A DNA stretch of 64,000 bases, from assembly GCA_028280505.1 (NCBI GenBank), contig JANQLO010000006.1, positions 1 to 64,000 on the forward strand, given 5' to 3'. This document shows positions 40,169 to 48,939 of the stretch, in pieces (the stretch's first letter is position 1; every line of letters starts with the position of its first letter). The stretch is from Chromatiales bacterium (lineage in GTDB: Bacteria > Pseudomonadota > Gammaproteobacteria > Chromatiales > Chromatiaceae). The position numbers and the translations under genes were made by a program. The notes under the pieces were generated by a model. That model had not been told where the DNA came from. It searched no databases and saw nothing but the letters and a program-made list of their open reading frames with translations.

Positions 40169-41650
40169 ATGTCAGCAATGACGCGTGAAGAGACCGAAGC
40201 ACTTATTCAGGAAGTGCTCGAGGTTTATCCCGAGAAAGCTCAAAAGGATCGCGCCAAGCACCTCACCGTGAACGATCACGAGGTCGAGCAATCCAAGAAA
40301 TGTATTACCTCCAACCGTAAGTCCCTGCCGGGCGTGATGACCATTCGTGGTTGTGCCTACGCCGGTTCCAAGGGTGTGGTTTGGGGTCCGATCAAAGACA
40401 TGATCCACATCTCGCATGGTCCGGTCGGTTGCGGTCAGTACTCGCGTGCCGGTCGTCGTAACTACTATGTCGGCACCACCGGCATCAACACCTTCGGCAC
40501 CATGAACTTCACCTCGGACTTCCAGGAGAAGGACATCGTCTTCGGTGGCGACAAGAAGCTGGCCAAGATCATGACCGAGATCGAGTCCTTGTTCCCGCTG
40601 AACAAGGGCATCACCATTCAGTCGGAATGTCCGATTGGTTTGATCGGTGACGACATCGAGGCGGTCGCGAAGAAGACCACCAAAGATATCGAGAAGCCGG
40701 TCGTACCGGTTCGTTGTGAAGGCTTCCGTGGTGTGTCGCAGTCGCTGGGCCACCATATCGCGAACGACGCGGTGCGTGACTGGGTGCTGGGCAATCGCGA
40801 CAACGACAACAGCTTCGAGTCCACGCCTTACGACGTGACCATCATCGGTGATTACAACATCGGTGGCGATGCCTGGGCGTCGCGTACCCTGCTCGAAGAG
40901 ATGGGTCTGCGTGTCGTGGCGCAGTGGTCGGGTGACGGCACGCTGGCGGAAATGGAAAACACGCCGAAGGCCAAGCTCAATCTGCTGCACTGCTACCGTT
41001 CGATGAACTACATCTCGCGCCACATGGAAGAGAAGTACGGTATTCCGTGGATGGAGTACAACTTCTTCGGCCCGACCAAGATCGCCGAATCGCTGCGCAA
41101 GATCGCCGGCTTCTTCGACGACAAGATCAAGGAGGGCGCGGAGCGCGTCATCGAGAAGTACAAGGCCGAGTACGACGCGGTTATCGCCAAGTACCGTCCG
41201 CGCCTCGAAGGCAAGCGGGTCATGTTGTATGTCGGCGGCCTGCGTCCGCGTCACGTGATCGGTGCCTATGAAGACCTTGGCATGGAGGTTGTCGGTACCG
41301 GTTATGAATTCGCGCACAACGACGATTACGACCGCACCCTCAAGGAAATGGGTAACGCCACCCTGATCTACGACGACGTGACCGGTTACGAGTTCGAGGA
41401 ATTCGTCAAGAAGGTCAAGCCCGACCTGATCGGTTCAGGCATCAAGGAAAAGTACATCTTCCAGAAGATGGGTATTCCGTTCCGTCAGATGCACTCCTGG
41501 GATTACTCGGGTCCGTATCACGGTTATGACGGTTTCGCGATCTTCGCCCGTGACATGGATATGACCTTGAACAATCCGTGCTGGAACAAGATCAAGGCAC
41601 CTTGGTTGAAGGTTGACGAAGCGCCTGAAGCTGCGGCTGCCGGCGCCTGA
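40169..41650 (+). CDS. nifD: Nitrogenase molybdenum-iron protein alpha chain
   Basis: 493 residues, full length. P-cluster cysteines are in [19 protein letters not shown] and [11 protein letters not shown]. The FeMo-co ligands are the Cys in [12 protein letters not shown] and the His in [21 protein letters not shown] supplies the cofactor-contact glutamine. Together with NifK it forms the dinitrogenase tetramer that reduces N2. It is the molybdenum type: no VnfD/AnfD traits or delta-subunit gene are present. It is co-transcribed with nifH through the stem-loop gap. Confidence 0.99.
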   Translation: MSAMTREETEALIQEVLEVYPEKAQKDRAKHLTVNDHEVEQSKKCITSNRKSLPGVMTIRGCAYAGSKGVVWGPIKDMIHISHGPVGCGQYSRAGRRNYYVGTTGINTFGTMNFTSDFQEKDIVFGGDKKLAKIMTEIESLFPLNKGITIQSECPIGLIGDDIEAVAKKTTKDIEKPVVPVRCEGFRGVSQSLGHHIANDAVRDWVLGNRDNDNSFESTPYDVTIIGDYNIGGDAWASRTLLEEMGLRVVAQWSGDGTLAEMENTPKAKLNLLHCYRSMNYISRHMEEKYGIPWMEYNFFGPTKIAESLRKIAGFFDDKIKEGAERVIEKYKAEYDAVIAKYRPRLEGKRVMLYVGGLRPRHVIGAYEDLGMEVVGTGYEFAHNDDYDRTLKEMGNATLIYDDVTGYEFEEFVKKVKPDLIGSGIKEKYIFQKMGIPFRQMHSWDYSGPYHGYDGFAIFARDMDMTLNNPCWNKIKAPWLKVDEAPEAAAAGA

Positions 41651-41664
41651 TAGGCCCAGACTGT

Positions 41665-41690
41665 CGCGGTCCGGCCCAGGTCGGATCGCG
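41665..41690 (+). terminator. Stem-loop between nifD and nifK
   Basis: CGCGGTCCG pairs with CGGATCGCG (9 pairs, one G-U), with a GCCCAGGT loop. No T-run. It is the second of four junction stem-loops in this operon. Confidence 0.55.
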
Positions 41691-41735
41691 GCGGAAATGA
41701 TCGTAACCGGATTTATCTACTCACTGGCCCGTTAG

Positions 41736-41763
41736 TCCACAGATTGGTGGCACGGGAGGAGAA
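41736..41763 (+). promoter_or_regulatory. nifK leader with the TCCACAGATT motif (shared with nifD)
   Basis: TCCACAGATTGGTGG then CACGGGAGGAGAA precedes nifK. It repeats the nifD leader at 40133-40162. The duplication suggests matched translation rates for the two subunits, which are needed in a 1:1 ratio. Confidence 0.5.
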
Positions 41764-41768
41764 ATATC

Positions 41769-43340
41769 ATGAGTCAAGCTGTCGAAGACATCAAACCCAG
41801 CTATCCGCTGTTCCGTGAGGATGAGTACAAGGACACGCTGAAGAACAAGCAGGAGCTGTTCGAGGAAAAGGTTCCTCAGGAAAAGATCGAAGAGGTCTTC
41901 CAATGGACCACCACGGAAGAGTACAAGGAGCTGAACTTCAACCGTGAAGCCCTGACCGTAAACCCGGCCAAGGCCTGTCAGCCGCTCGGCGCCGTATTGT
42001 GTGCCTTGGGCTTCGAAAAGACCCTGCCTTACGTGCATGGTTCGCAGGGTTGCGTTGCGTACTTCCGTACCTACTTCAACCGTCACTTCAAAGAGCCGGT
42101 CGCTTGTGTATCCGACTCGATGACCGAAGACGCGGCGGTGTTCGGTGGACAGAAGAACATGTTCGCCGGTCTGGAGAACGCCAAGGCTTTGTACAAGCCG
42201 GAGATGATTGCCGTCTCGACTACCTGTATGGCCGAGGTCATCGGTGACGACCTCAACGCCTTCATCGGCAACGCCAAGAAGGAAGGTCACATCGAGCAGG
42301 AGTTCCCGACCCCGTTCGCGCACACCCCGAGCTTCGTGGGTTCGCACACCACCGGTTGGGACAATATGTTCGAAGGCATCCAGCGTTACTTCACACTGAA
42401 CCACATGGACGACAAAGAGGTCGGTAGCAACGGCAAGATCAACATCGTGCCGGGCTTCGAGACCTACCTCGGCAACTATCGTGTGATGAAGCGCATGATG
42501 GAAGAGATGGGTGTGGAGTACAGCCTGCTGTCCGATCCGACCGATGTGTTGGACACCCCGGCCGACGGCGAGTACCGCATGTACGACGGTGGCACCACGA
42601 TCGATGAGATCAAGGATGCGCCGAACGCCATCGATACCCTGTTCCTGCAGCCCTGGCAGTCGGTCAAGAGCCGTAAGTTCACCAAGAACACCTGGAAGCA
42701 GCCGGCGAACGACGTCGCCATTCCGATGGGCCTGGAGGCCACCGACGAGTTCCTGATGAAGGTCTCGGAACTGACCGGCAAGCCGGTCTCCGAGTCGCTG
42801 ACCCGCGAGCGCGGCATCCTGGTCGACATGATGACCGACAGCCATGCCTGGCTGCACGGCAAGAAGTTCGGCCTGTACGGCGATGCCGATTTCGTCATGG
42901 GCATGGCCAAGTTCCTCATGGAGCTGGGCGCCGAGCCGACGCAGATCCTCTGTAACCATGCCAACAAGCGTTGGAAGAAGGCGATGGAGAAGATACTGGC
43001 GGATTCGCCTTATGGTCAAAACAGCGAAGTCCACATCGGTAAGGACCTGTGGCACTTCCGTTCGCTGATGTTCACCAACAAGCCGGACTTCATGATCGGC
43101 AACTCCTACGGCAAGTTCATCCAGCGCGATACCTTGCACAAGGGTAAAGAGCATGAAGTGCCGCTGATCCGCATCGGTTTCCCGATCTTCGATCGTCATC
43201 ACATGCATCGCGATACCACCCTGGGTTACGAAGGTGCCATGTACATGCTGAAGACCCTGGTCAACGCGGTACTCGAGCGTCTCGACGAAGAGACCCGCGG
43301 TATGGGCACGACGGACTACAACTACGACTTGGTCCGCTGA
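41769..43340 (+). CDS. nifK: Nitrogenase molybdenum-iron protein beta chain
   Basis: 523 residues, standard length. P-cluster cysteines are in NPAKACQPLGAVL, HGSQGCVAYFRTYF and VSTTCMAEVIGDDL. The N-terminal NifK extension (residues 1-45, FREDEYKDTLKNKQELFEEK) that wraps around the alpha subunit is present. It forms the alpha2-beta2 dinitrogenase with NifD. A strong stem-loop at 43354-43377 separates it from nifT. Confidence 0.99.
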   Translation: MSQAVEDIKPSYPLFREDEYKDTLKNKQELFEEKVPQEKIEEVFQWTTTEEYKELNFNREALTVNPAKACQPLGAVLCALGFEKTLPYVHGSQGCVAYFRTYFNRHFKEPVACVSDSMTEDAAVFGGQKNMFAGLENAKALYKPEMIAVSTTCMAEVIGDDLNAFIGNAKKEGHIEQEFPTPFAHTPSFVGSHTTGWDNMFEGIQRYFTLNHMDDKEVGSNGKINIVPGFETYLGNYRVMKRMMEEMGVEYSLLSDPTDVLDTPADGEYRMYDGGTTIDEIKDAPNAIDTLFLQPWQSVKSRKFTKNTWKQPANDVAIPMGLEATDEFLMKVSELTGKPVSESLTRERGILVDMMTDSHAWLHGKKFGLYGDADFVMGMAKFLMELGAEPTQILCNHANKRWKKAMEKILADSPYGQNSEVHIGKDLWHFRSLMFTNKPDFMIGNSYGKFIQRDTLHKGKEHEVPLIRIGFPIFDRHHMHRDTTLGYEGAMYMLKTLVNAVLERLDEETRGMGTTDYNYDLVR

Positions 43341-43353
43341 TCGAGTCGCCGAT

Positions 43354-43380
43354 AGTGCCCCGGATCGCCGGGGCACTTTG
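43354..43380 (+). terminator. Stem-loop between nifK and nifT
   Basis: AGTGCCCCGG pairs perfectly with CCGGGGCACT around ATCG, then TTTG. It looks like an intrinsic terminator with a short T-run, so most transcripts may stop here and nifT with downstream genes be made at lower levels. Confidence 0.75.
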
Positions 43381-43396
43381 GACTGAGGAGTAATCC

Positions 43397-43612
43397 ATGC
43401 CCAATGTAATGATCCGTGTGAAAGACGATGGCGGCCTCCTGTTCTACATCGCCAAGAAGGACCAGGAAGACGAAATCGCAACCGTGGAAAAAGACTCGGA
43501 CAGCGAGTGGGGCGGTGTCGTGGAACTGACCGACGGTTCCAAGTACTACATCGATCCCATCAGCCCGCCTCCGTCGTTTCCGACCACCTTGCGATTCAAG
43601 CGTGCCGAGTGA
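43397..43612 (+). CDS. nifT: NifT/FixU protein
   Basis: This 71-residue protein carries the NifT motifs: MPNVMIRVKDDGGLLFYIAK at the start, EWGGVVELTDGSKYYIDP in the middle and PPSFPTTLRFKRAE at the end. NifT has no settled function; it is usually next to nifK. A GAGGAG site precedes the ATG. Confidence 0.95.
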   Translation: MPNVMIRVKDDGGLLFYIAKKDQEDEIATVEKDSDSEWGGVVELTDGSKYYIDPISPPPSFPTTLRFKRAE

Positions 43613-43691
43613 TCAACGGGCGAGGTCGTCGTGCCCCGCGGCGTGACGGCGAGCCCGAACGAGAGTGAACCAGTATTAACGGAGGTCTATC

Positions 43692-43886
43692 ATGGCCCTA
43701 GCGATTGTTCGTGATATCTGTACCGCATGCGGCGATTGTGAGCCGGTATGCCCGACCAACTCGATCGTGCCTTTCAAGGGCGTCTACAAGATCGAAGCGG
43801 ACAGCTGCACCGAGTGCGAAGGCGACTTCGACGTGCCTCAGTGCCTGGATGTCTGCATGGAAGACGACTGCATCATTCCTGCCTGA
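43692..43886 (+). CDS. Nif-associated 2[4Fe-4S] ferredoxin
   Basis: The 64-residue ferredoxin has CTACGDCEPVCP for one cluster and CTECEGDFDVPQCLDVCMED for the other, with the longer insertion between the second and third cysteines typical of FdxN/chromatial-type ferredoxins. It is a likely low-potential electron carrier for nitrogenase or cofactor synthesis. ATTAACGGAGGTCTATC is a perfect ribosome site. It lies between nifT and nifY and is followed by a stem-loop. Confidence 0.93.
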   Translation: MALAIVRDICTACGDCEPVCPTNSIVPFKGVYKIEADSCTECEGDFDVPQCLDVCMEDDCIIPA

Positions 43887-43892
43887 CGATAC

Positions 43893-43920
43893 GGCGGGCG
43901 ACCTCTGTCGCCCGCCATTT
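43893..43920 (+). terminator. Stem-loop after the ferredoxin gene
   Basis: GGCGGGCGAC pairs with GTCGCCCGCC (10 pairs) around CTCT, then ATTTATC. It acts either as a terminator or to lower expression of nifY and following genes. Confidence 0.7.
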
Positions 43921-44004
43921 ATCGGGATGTCGTTCCGGCCGAGAGGGCGGGGACGTCGTCTGCGTGAACGCGACCGACCGGTCGCCTGCATCCGGAGGTC
44001 AGTC

Positions 44005-44727
44005 ATGAATGCCACAACCATCACCAAAGAGATCGCCCTGCGCATTGGCTTGGCGGCCCGCGAACTGCCCGATACCGATCCAGCGCGACTGATCCGCGTG
44101 CTCGACGATGTCGTCGGCCTGCCGCCGTCGGTGAAGAAGCTGTCGGGTTTGACGGTAAAGGATCTCAAGGCCGCGGCCGACGGCGAATTCGCTGACATCG
44201 ATGCCGCTGCCCTCAAATCCGCACTGGCCTGCCTGAAGGGCGAGCAAGGGATTTCCGCCGAACCGTTGCCCGAGGTTCAATCATATAGCGACGGCGATAT
44301 GCCGAACAGTATCCGGGTTGCCTGTGCATCGAACAAAGGCGATATGCTTGACGGCCATTTCGGATCCTGTAAGCGGTTTTTGATTTATCAGGTTTCTTCG
44401 GCCGAAAACCGGCTGGTCGAGATTCGTGAGATCGACGACAGCGAAGCCGACGGTGACAAGAACGGTTATCGTGCGGGCTTGATCAAGGATTGTCAGATTC
44501 TATTTGTTGCGTCCATTGGCGGTCCTGCCGCGGCGAAGGTCGTGCGCACCGGCGCGCATCCCATCAAGAAGCCACAGGCCGTGTCGGCTACTACCGAAAT
44601 CGAGGCCCTGCAGGCCGTGATCGGTAAGGACGCGCCGCCGTGGTTGGCCAAGGTGGTGGGCCAGTCGCCGGAAGAGCGCATACGGTTTGCGCAGGACGAG
44701 GACAGCCTGGCCGAGGAGGCGCGTTGA
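44005..44727 (+). CDS. nifY: NifY/NafY-type dinitrogenase-cofactor carrier protein
   Basis: The ATG at 44005 has CGGAGG 8 bases upstream; a longer frame from 43705 runs through the ferredoxin gene and is rejected. The 240-residue protein has a helical N-terminal domain (LRIGLAARELPDTDPARLIR, PPSVKKLSGLTVKDLKAAAD) and a C-terminal NifX/NafY core (IRVACASNKGDMLDGHFGSC, KRFLIYQVSSAENRLVEIRE, LIKDCQILFVASIGGPAAAK, VVRTGAHPIKKP). NafY-type proteins bind FeMo-co and apo-dinitrogenase during maturation. The N-terminal domain distinguishes it from nifX in the window. Confidence 0.88.
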   Translation: MNATTITKEIALRIGLAARELPDTDPARLIRVLDDVVGLPPSVKKLSGLTVKDLKAAADGEFADIDAAALKSALACLKGEQGISAEPLPEVQSYSDGDMPNSIRVACASNKGDMLDGHFGSCKRFLIYQVSSAENRLVEIREIDDSEADGDKNGYRAGLIKDCQILFVASIGGPAAAKVVRTGAHPIKKPQAVSATTEIEALQAVIGKDAPPWLAKVVGQSPEERIRFAQDEDSLAEEAR

Positions 44728-44993
44728 TCAGCGAAGAACAGCTCGACCGGATCGCCGCGATGGCCGAGACCGAACCCTTGTCCGAAGAGGTCGTGGCGAA
44801 ACTGCGTGGGCGTTTCGAAGGCATCCATTTCACCTATTGCATGGACGACGATGTCTGTGAAGTGCAGCCGGTGCGCGAGGCACGGGGGTTCAATCTCTAC
44901 CTGATCGACGGTCGCGAGCATTGCCTGGCCTTCACTCGCGATAGCGACATCGCGACCGGTGTCGTGATCGCCGAGGTCATGGACGACGAGTGA
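44724..44993 (+). CDS. DUF6129-type small nif protein
   Basis: The start is TTG at 44724, overlapping the nifY stop (TTGA) with GAGG 6 bases upstream; 89 residues. Content: ISEEQLDRIAAMAETEPLSE, then EVVAKLRGRFEGIHFTYCMD, DDVCEVQPVREARGFNLYLI, then EHCLAFTRDSDIATGVVIAE. This matches small nif-cluster proteins annotated DUF6129. Function unknown. Coupled to nifY by overlap. Confidence 0.75.
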   Translation: MISEEQLDRIAAMAETEPLSEEVVAKLRGRFEGIHFTYCMDDDVCEVQPVREARGFNLYLIDGREHCLAFTRDSDIATGVVIAEVMDDE

Positions 44994-45727
44994 TGCCGGC
45001 AGAGCAAGTGACCACGCCGGTCGGCGATTGCCGCAGCTGTCCGCACCGTGAGGACCGGCTCAAGCAGGGACGTTGTAATCCGGGCGATGTCTGTGTGCGG
45101 GTGATGAGCGGGCGTCAGATCGCGCGTTTTTTCAGCGTCAATCCGGATCTCGCCGATCAATACGCCGGCGATCCGTTTTGGGAAAGGCGTGCGATCGCCG
45201 CGCGTTATCTGTCGCAGCAACGGCTGCTACAGATGCTGGATGATGCCGACGAGGTGGTGCGTCGGGTGCTGGCCTATCGTTTGCCGGTAGCGTCGTTGCC
45301 TGCATTGATCGAGGATCCGGACCGTGAGGTCAGGATCACGGTCGCCGATCGTCTGCCGGTCGAGCAACTGGAGGCGATGGCCGGTGATGAAGATTATCTG
45401 GTGCGCCAGTATGTCGCCAAGCGGCTCAAGCCCGGTCGCCTGTTTCGCATGATCGCCGATCCGGATCGCGAGGTGCGCAAGACGGTCGCCCGCCGACTGC
45501 CGCCGGAGAGCCTTGGCCTGATGGTCGAGGATGCCGCCAGCGAGGTGCGTCAGGTGGTTGCCGAACGTATCGATTCGGCCGAACTCGGTCCCTTGTTACG
45601 GGATGCCGATTGGCGGGTGCGTCTCGCGGCCTGTGAGCGAGCACCTTTGGGGGTTTTGCGTCCTTTGTGCGAGGACGAAGACGACGACGTTCGGGCTGTC
45701 GCCAGGGCGCGACTGGAGTCGGGTTGA
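44993..45727 (+). CDS. 4Fe-4S leucine-rich-variant (LRV) protein
   Basis: The ATG at 44993 overlaps the previous stop by one base (GTG at 44990 is an alternative). The 244-residue product has an N-terminal cysteine cluster (CRSCPHREDRLKQGRCNPGD, then VCVRV) that holds a [4Fe-4S] centre in the Azotobacter LRV protein, followed by eight or so 24-residue leucine-rich-variant repeats (LPALIEDPDREVRITVADRL, LFRMIADPDREVRKTVARRL, LGLMVEDAASEVRQVVAERI, LGPLLRDADWRVRLAACERA). The Azotobacter gene also lies in a nif region; the function is unknown. Confidence 0.9.
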   Translation: MPAEQVTTPVGDCRSCPHREDRLKQGRCNPGDVCVRVMSGRQIARFFSVNPDLADQYAGDPFWERRAIAARYLSQQRLLQMLDDADEVVRRVLAYRLPVASLPALIEDPDREVRITVADRLPVEQLEAMAGDEDYLVRQYVAKRLKPGRLFRMIADPDREVRKTVARRLPPESLGLMVEDAASEVRQVVAERIDSAELGPLLRDADWRVRLAACERAPLGVLRPLCEDEDDDVRAVARARLESG

Positions 45728-45756
45728 ACAAGAACACAAGCGTATGAGGCAATCCG

Positions 45757-46695
45757 ATGGACGATGAACTCTTTCTTCCCGACCGTCTGGCCGAAGCCAT
45801 TGCTGCGGTGGATGCCACCGGTGGGCCCGAGGCGTTACCGGATGTCTTGTCCGCGATCATGCCCGGATTCGAACTGGTGATGACGCGCGGGCATTGGTAC
45901 CGTCTCGGCGGCGTCGTCGATGGCGACTACCAGCGTGTCAGCGACAGTATCGCCAAGTGGGCCGAAGAGGCCAGCGATGGCGACATCGATGAGTTGATCG
46001 CGACCCATATGGATAGCGGTTACTTCGCGACCCGCCTGTCCGGCCGTACCCACTATCTGACGGCGCCCTGCGGTGACGGTGCCGCGGACTTCGTACAACT
46101 CGAGGTCGAGCAACTGCAAGAAGTGCTCGACCGCCCGCTGGTCGATCGCGACTGGTACCCGGATAGTATGGAAGAGTTTGTCGATCCGATCGATTATCCG
46201 CGCCTGGAGCCGGAGCCGATCGGTAAGCCGATGTTTCGTTTTCGTCGAGTGACTTGGATTGATAATCTGCTCAACGACGATGGTGCTCCGGATCGCGGTC
46301 AACGCGATCTGCGACGTTTCTTCGGCGATTGGGATGCCAGCAGCGCCCACGAGGCCAGGTTCTGTAGGCATTGGGTGTTGGCCTTGCGCGAATACACCGA
46401 TCGTGACGGCAGCGTCCGGCTTAGCGCAAAACCGTTAAGCACCTTCGCCGAAGAACTGCCGCAACTGCCGTCCGGTGAATCCTTGAGTGGTGCAAATCTG
46501 GCCAATGCGCTTCATGCTTATGATCGTGAAATGGGCTTTCCTTTCGCGTGGTTCTTCATGATGCTTAGCCACAAGGCGTCGAACTACACGCTCGCGGACG
46601 CGGTCCTGCGCGATCAGATCGGTGCCTACGACTACCTGCCGGCACGCGACCTCAAGGTATTGCGGGACTGGGAGGCGCGCCCCTACGCCGTGTGA
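45757..46695 (+). CDS. Conserved-looking nif-region protein of unknown function (312 aa)
   Basis: I do not recognise this family. The 312-residue soluble protein has no signal or membrane segment. Features include a DELFLPDRLAEAIAAV start, a small GHWYRLGGVVDGDYQRVSDS region, acidic loops, YFATRLSGRTHYLTAPCGDG, MFRFRRVTWIDNLLNDDGAP, the SSAHEARFCRHWVLALREYT segment and a C-terminal AWFFMMLSHKASNYTLADAV. Only 29 bases separate it from lrv, so it is probably in the same transcript. Single conserved-looking C and H residues offer no clear metal motif. Confidence 0.6.
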   Translation: MDDELFLPDRLAEAIAAVDATGGPEALPDVLSAIMPGFELVMTRGHWYRLGGVVDGDYQRVSDSIAKWAEEASDGDIDELIATHMDSGYFATRLSGRTHYLTAPCGDGAADFVQLEVEQLQEVLDRPLVDRDWYPDSMEEFVDPIDYPRLEPEPIGKPMFRFRRVTWIDNLLNDDGAPDRGQRDLRRFFGDWDASSAHEARFCRHWVLALREYTDRDGSVRLSAKPLSTFAEELPQLPSGESLSGANLANALHAYDREMGFPFAWFFMMLSHKASNYTLADAVLRDQIGAYDYLPARDLKVLRDWEARPYAV

Positions 46696-46794
46696 TGTTC
46701 GCGTCGGTCGCCAACACGCTTCTGCGGTAAACTCTGACTTCCGCTAGTAAGCCGCCGGCCTTTTTACCGGGCATCGGCAAGACGAAAGGTTGGA

Positions 46795-47991
46795 ATGCTC
46801 GACAAAACACTCACGGTGATCCTGGCCGGCGGCCATGGTCCCCGTCTGGAACCGCTCACCGCCGACCGCGCCAAGCCCGCGGTACCCTTCGGCGGTAAAT
46901 ACCGCATTATCGATTTCACCCTGGTCAACTGTCTGCACTCCGGTCTGCGTCAGATCCTGGTGCTTACCCAGTACAAATCGCATTCACTGCAGAAGCATCT
47001 GCGCGACGGCTGGTCTTTGTTCAATCCGGAACTCGGCGAATACATCACCGCGGTGCCGCCACAGATGCGCGTGGGTGAGAGTTGGTATGGTGGCAGCGCG
47101 GATGCGGTCTATCAAAACCTCTATATGCTCAAGCGAAGCGGTGCCGAACAGGTGCTGATCCTGTCCGGCGATCATATCTATCGCATGGACTATGCGGCCA
47201 TGATCGATCACCATGTGACTCAGGCCAACGATGTCACATTGGCCTATATGTCGGTACCCGATGAACGTGCCGAGGAGTTGAGTCGCGTCACGTTCGATAT
47301 CGATCAGGTCACGAGCGTGACATCCGCTTCGTCTGATGATGAAAACCAGGTGTTGATGGGAGTCTATGTTTTCTCCCTCGATGTGCTGATCGATGCATTG
47401 GAAAACGACAATAGGCAATCCGAATCGCAACACAGTCTCTCGCGCGATGTGATCCCGAAACTGGTCGGTAACGCCAAGGTAGGTGCTTATCATTTCGGCG
47501 GCGAGGCCGGGCGGGTGAGTCAGGACCGTTACTGGCGCGATCTCGATACCCTGGACAGCTACTACGAGGCCAACATGGCGTTGCTCGAGCCGGTACCGAC
47601 GCTGAATCTCTATCAGCCCGAATGGCCCATCCGTACCCATCAGGCCCAGTACCCGCCGGCGCGTACCGTTCCCGGTGTGAACGGCAGCGAGGGCGTCTTT
47701 ATCAATTCCATCGTCGCCGGCGGCTCGGTGATCGTCGGCGGCGGCGTCCAGCACTCGATTCTGTTCCCCAACGTACTGATCGGCGAAGAGGCGGTGATTC
47801 AGGACTCCATCCTGTTCAACAATGTCGAGGTCGGCGCACAGGCCCAGCTCGAGCGTTGTATTGTCGACAAGGACGTGAAGATACCCGCCGGCGAGATGAT
47901 CGGTTTCGATCGTGAGAAGGATGCCGCGCGGTTTGCCTTGTCGGACAAGGGGGTTGTTGTTGTGCCGAAGGGATACCGTTTTGATTCGTGA
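46795..47991 (+). CDS. glgC: Glucose-1-phosphate adenylyltransferase (ADP-glucose pyrophosphorylase)
   Basis: 398 residues. The nucleotidyltransferase core starts with [20 protein letters not shown], then [20 protein letters not shown], substrate segment [33 protein letters not shown]. The C-terminal left-handed beta-helix ([20 protein letters not shown], then [16 protein letters not shown]) is present. The motif reads GGHGPRL where most GlgC have GGRGTRL, which keeps the G-x-G-x-R-L core. It makes ADP-glucose for glycogen. No other glg gene is near. Position inside a nif region may link carbon storage to nitrogen fixation; inference. Confidence 0.92.
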   Translation: MLDKTLTVILAGGHGPRLEPLTADRAKPAVPFGGKYRIIDFTLVNCLHSGLRQILVLTQYKSHSLQKHLRDGWSLFNPELGEYITAVPPQMRVGESWYGGSADAVYQNLYMLKRSGAEQVLILSGDHIYRMDYAAMIDHHVTQANDVTLAYMSVPDERAEELSRVTFDIDQVTSVTSASSDDENQVLMGVYVFSLDVLIDALENDNRQSESQHSLSRDVIPKLVGNAKVGAYHFGGEAGRVSQDRYWRDLDTLDSYYEANMALLEPVPTLNLYQPEWPIRTHQAQYPPARTVPGVNGSEGVFINSIVAGGSVIVGGGVQHSILFPNVLIGEEAVIQDSILFNNVEVGAQAQLERCIVDKDVKIPAGEMIGFDREKDAARFALSDKGVVVVPKGYRFDS

Positions 47992-48088
47992 TCACATGTA
48001 TCGAGTAAGCGGCGGTGAACGGCCCTCTGTGCTTCCCAAGATGGCTTACTCGGATTTGCGATAGTCAGTAATGATGAGGCCGAACCGA

Positions 48089-48406
48089 TTAATCAACCAT
48101 CCATGAAGGGATGTCGCGTTGACCGTGAAGTACCCGCCAGACATCCACATGCTCTTCAAGCTCTATGTAGAAGACCATGTGCGGAAATCCGTGCAGGGGC
48201 AGGAAACGCAAGCCTGGTAGATTCAGTTCGTGATCGTATCGTGGTGATCCGGCTGCTGGATGCCGACCAATCTGCTTATACGCAGCTTCTAAAGCATCAA
48301 TGAAGCCGAGTGCTGCGTCCGGTGCATCCTGCTCCAGGTAATACGCGATGGCTTGTTCTACATCCCGGTCTGCTTGTGACCGGGGAATAACCGGCTTGAC
48401 TGTCAC
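48089..48406 (-). CDS. parE: ParE/RelE-superfamily toxin
   Basis: The 105-residue product begins at a GTG overlapping the antitoxin stop by one base. RelE/ParE traits: RSQADRDVEQAIAYYLEQDA helix, AALGFIDALEAAYKQIGRHP, the AGSPRYDHELNLPGLRFLPL strand with an arginine, FPHMVFYIELEEHVDVWRVL and HGQRD. ParE toxins poison gyrase; RelE relatives cut mRNA on the ribosome. Sequence favours the ParE side. Paired with parD upstream on the minus strand. Confidence 0.85.
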   Translation of the reverse strand: MTVKPVIPRSQADRDVEQAIAYYLEQDAPDAALGFIDALEAAYKQIGRHPAAGSPRYDHELNLPGLRFLPLHGFPHMVFYIELEEHVDVWRVLHGQRDIPSWMVD

Positions 48407-48636
48407 TACCGCTTGCGAACGTTACTGCGCAGTTCCTCAAAGTACTTTTCGTTCACAGGTGCTGTAGGTGCCGAGGATGCACCATCAAGCAATAGCGCTC
48501 GCAGGTGTTGGCGATCCAAGTCTTTACGAATCAACTCCCTCACATACTCGCTGCTGGTGCCATACCCGCGCGCGGATACCTGCTCTTCGACGAAAGCTCG
48601 TAGTGATTCGGGTAGCGAAATGTTCATTGTGCTCAT
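48406..48636 (-). CDS. parD: ParD-type ribbon-helix-helix antitoxin
   Basis: I choose the ATG at 48636 (MSTMNISLPESLRAFVEEQV), as the longer frame adds an unrelated end; 76 residues. The RHH domain is MNISLPESLRAFVEEQVSAR, then GYGTSSEYVRELIRKDL, and the C-terminal arm (NEKYFEELRSNVRKR) binds the toxin. The complex likely represses its own promoter. It lies convergent to glgC and divergent from nifE. Confidence 0.85.
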   Translation of the reverse strand: MSTMNISLPESLRAFVEEQVSARGYGTSSEYVRELIRKDLDRQHLRALLLDGASSAPTAPVNEKYFEELRSNVRKR

Positions 48637-48822
48637 GCATAAAATTCTAGTTTGTTTGGCAAAAATTGGCAAAGACGGCTCAGGTAGCTTGTGCTTTCGC
48701 GTAAGGGGCGATACCTGCCAGGGCCAAGAATCAGGGTGGATTGCGACAGCTCTTCATCGTGCCTAAGTGTTTTGTCTTAGTCCGACGGCATCTTCGTCAC
48801 ACACCCTTCAAACCTGCGGCAT

Positions 48823-48838
48823 TGTCGCATTTGCGACA
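48823..48838 (+). promoter_or_regulatory. NifA upstream activator site of nifE
   Basis: TGT-CGCATTTGCG-ACA is an exact TGT-N10-ACA NifA site with a palindromic centre (CGCA…TGCG), 45 bases before the -24 element of the nifE promoter. Confidence 0.85.
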
Positions 48839-48883
48839 AAGTCCCTTTGTCAAAAAGGCAACCAAAAACAGACACATAGTCAG

Positions 48884-48899
48884 TGGCACGTGGATTGCT
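48884..48899 (+). promoter_or_regulatory. Sigma-54 promoter of the nifENX operon
   Basis: TGGCAC-GTGGA-TTGCT is a perfect -24/-12 RpoN site, 41 bases upstream of nifE. Its sequence is nearly identical to that ahead of nifH. Confidence 0.92.
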
Positions 48900-48939
48900 A
48901 GATCGATAGACAGTACCGGTCTAGGAGTCATGCCACGCG

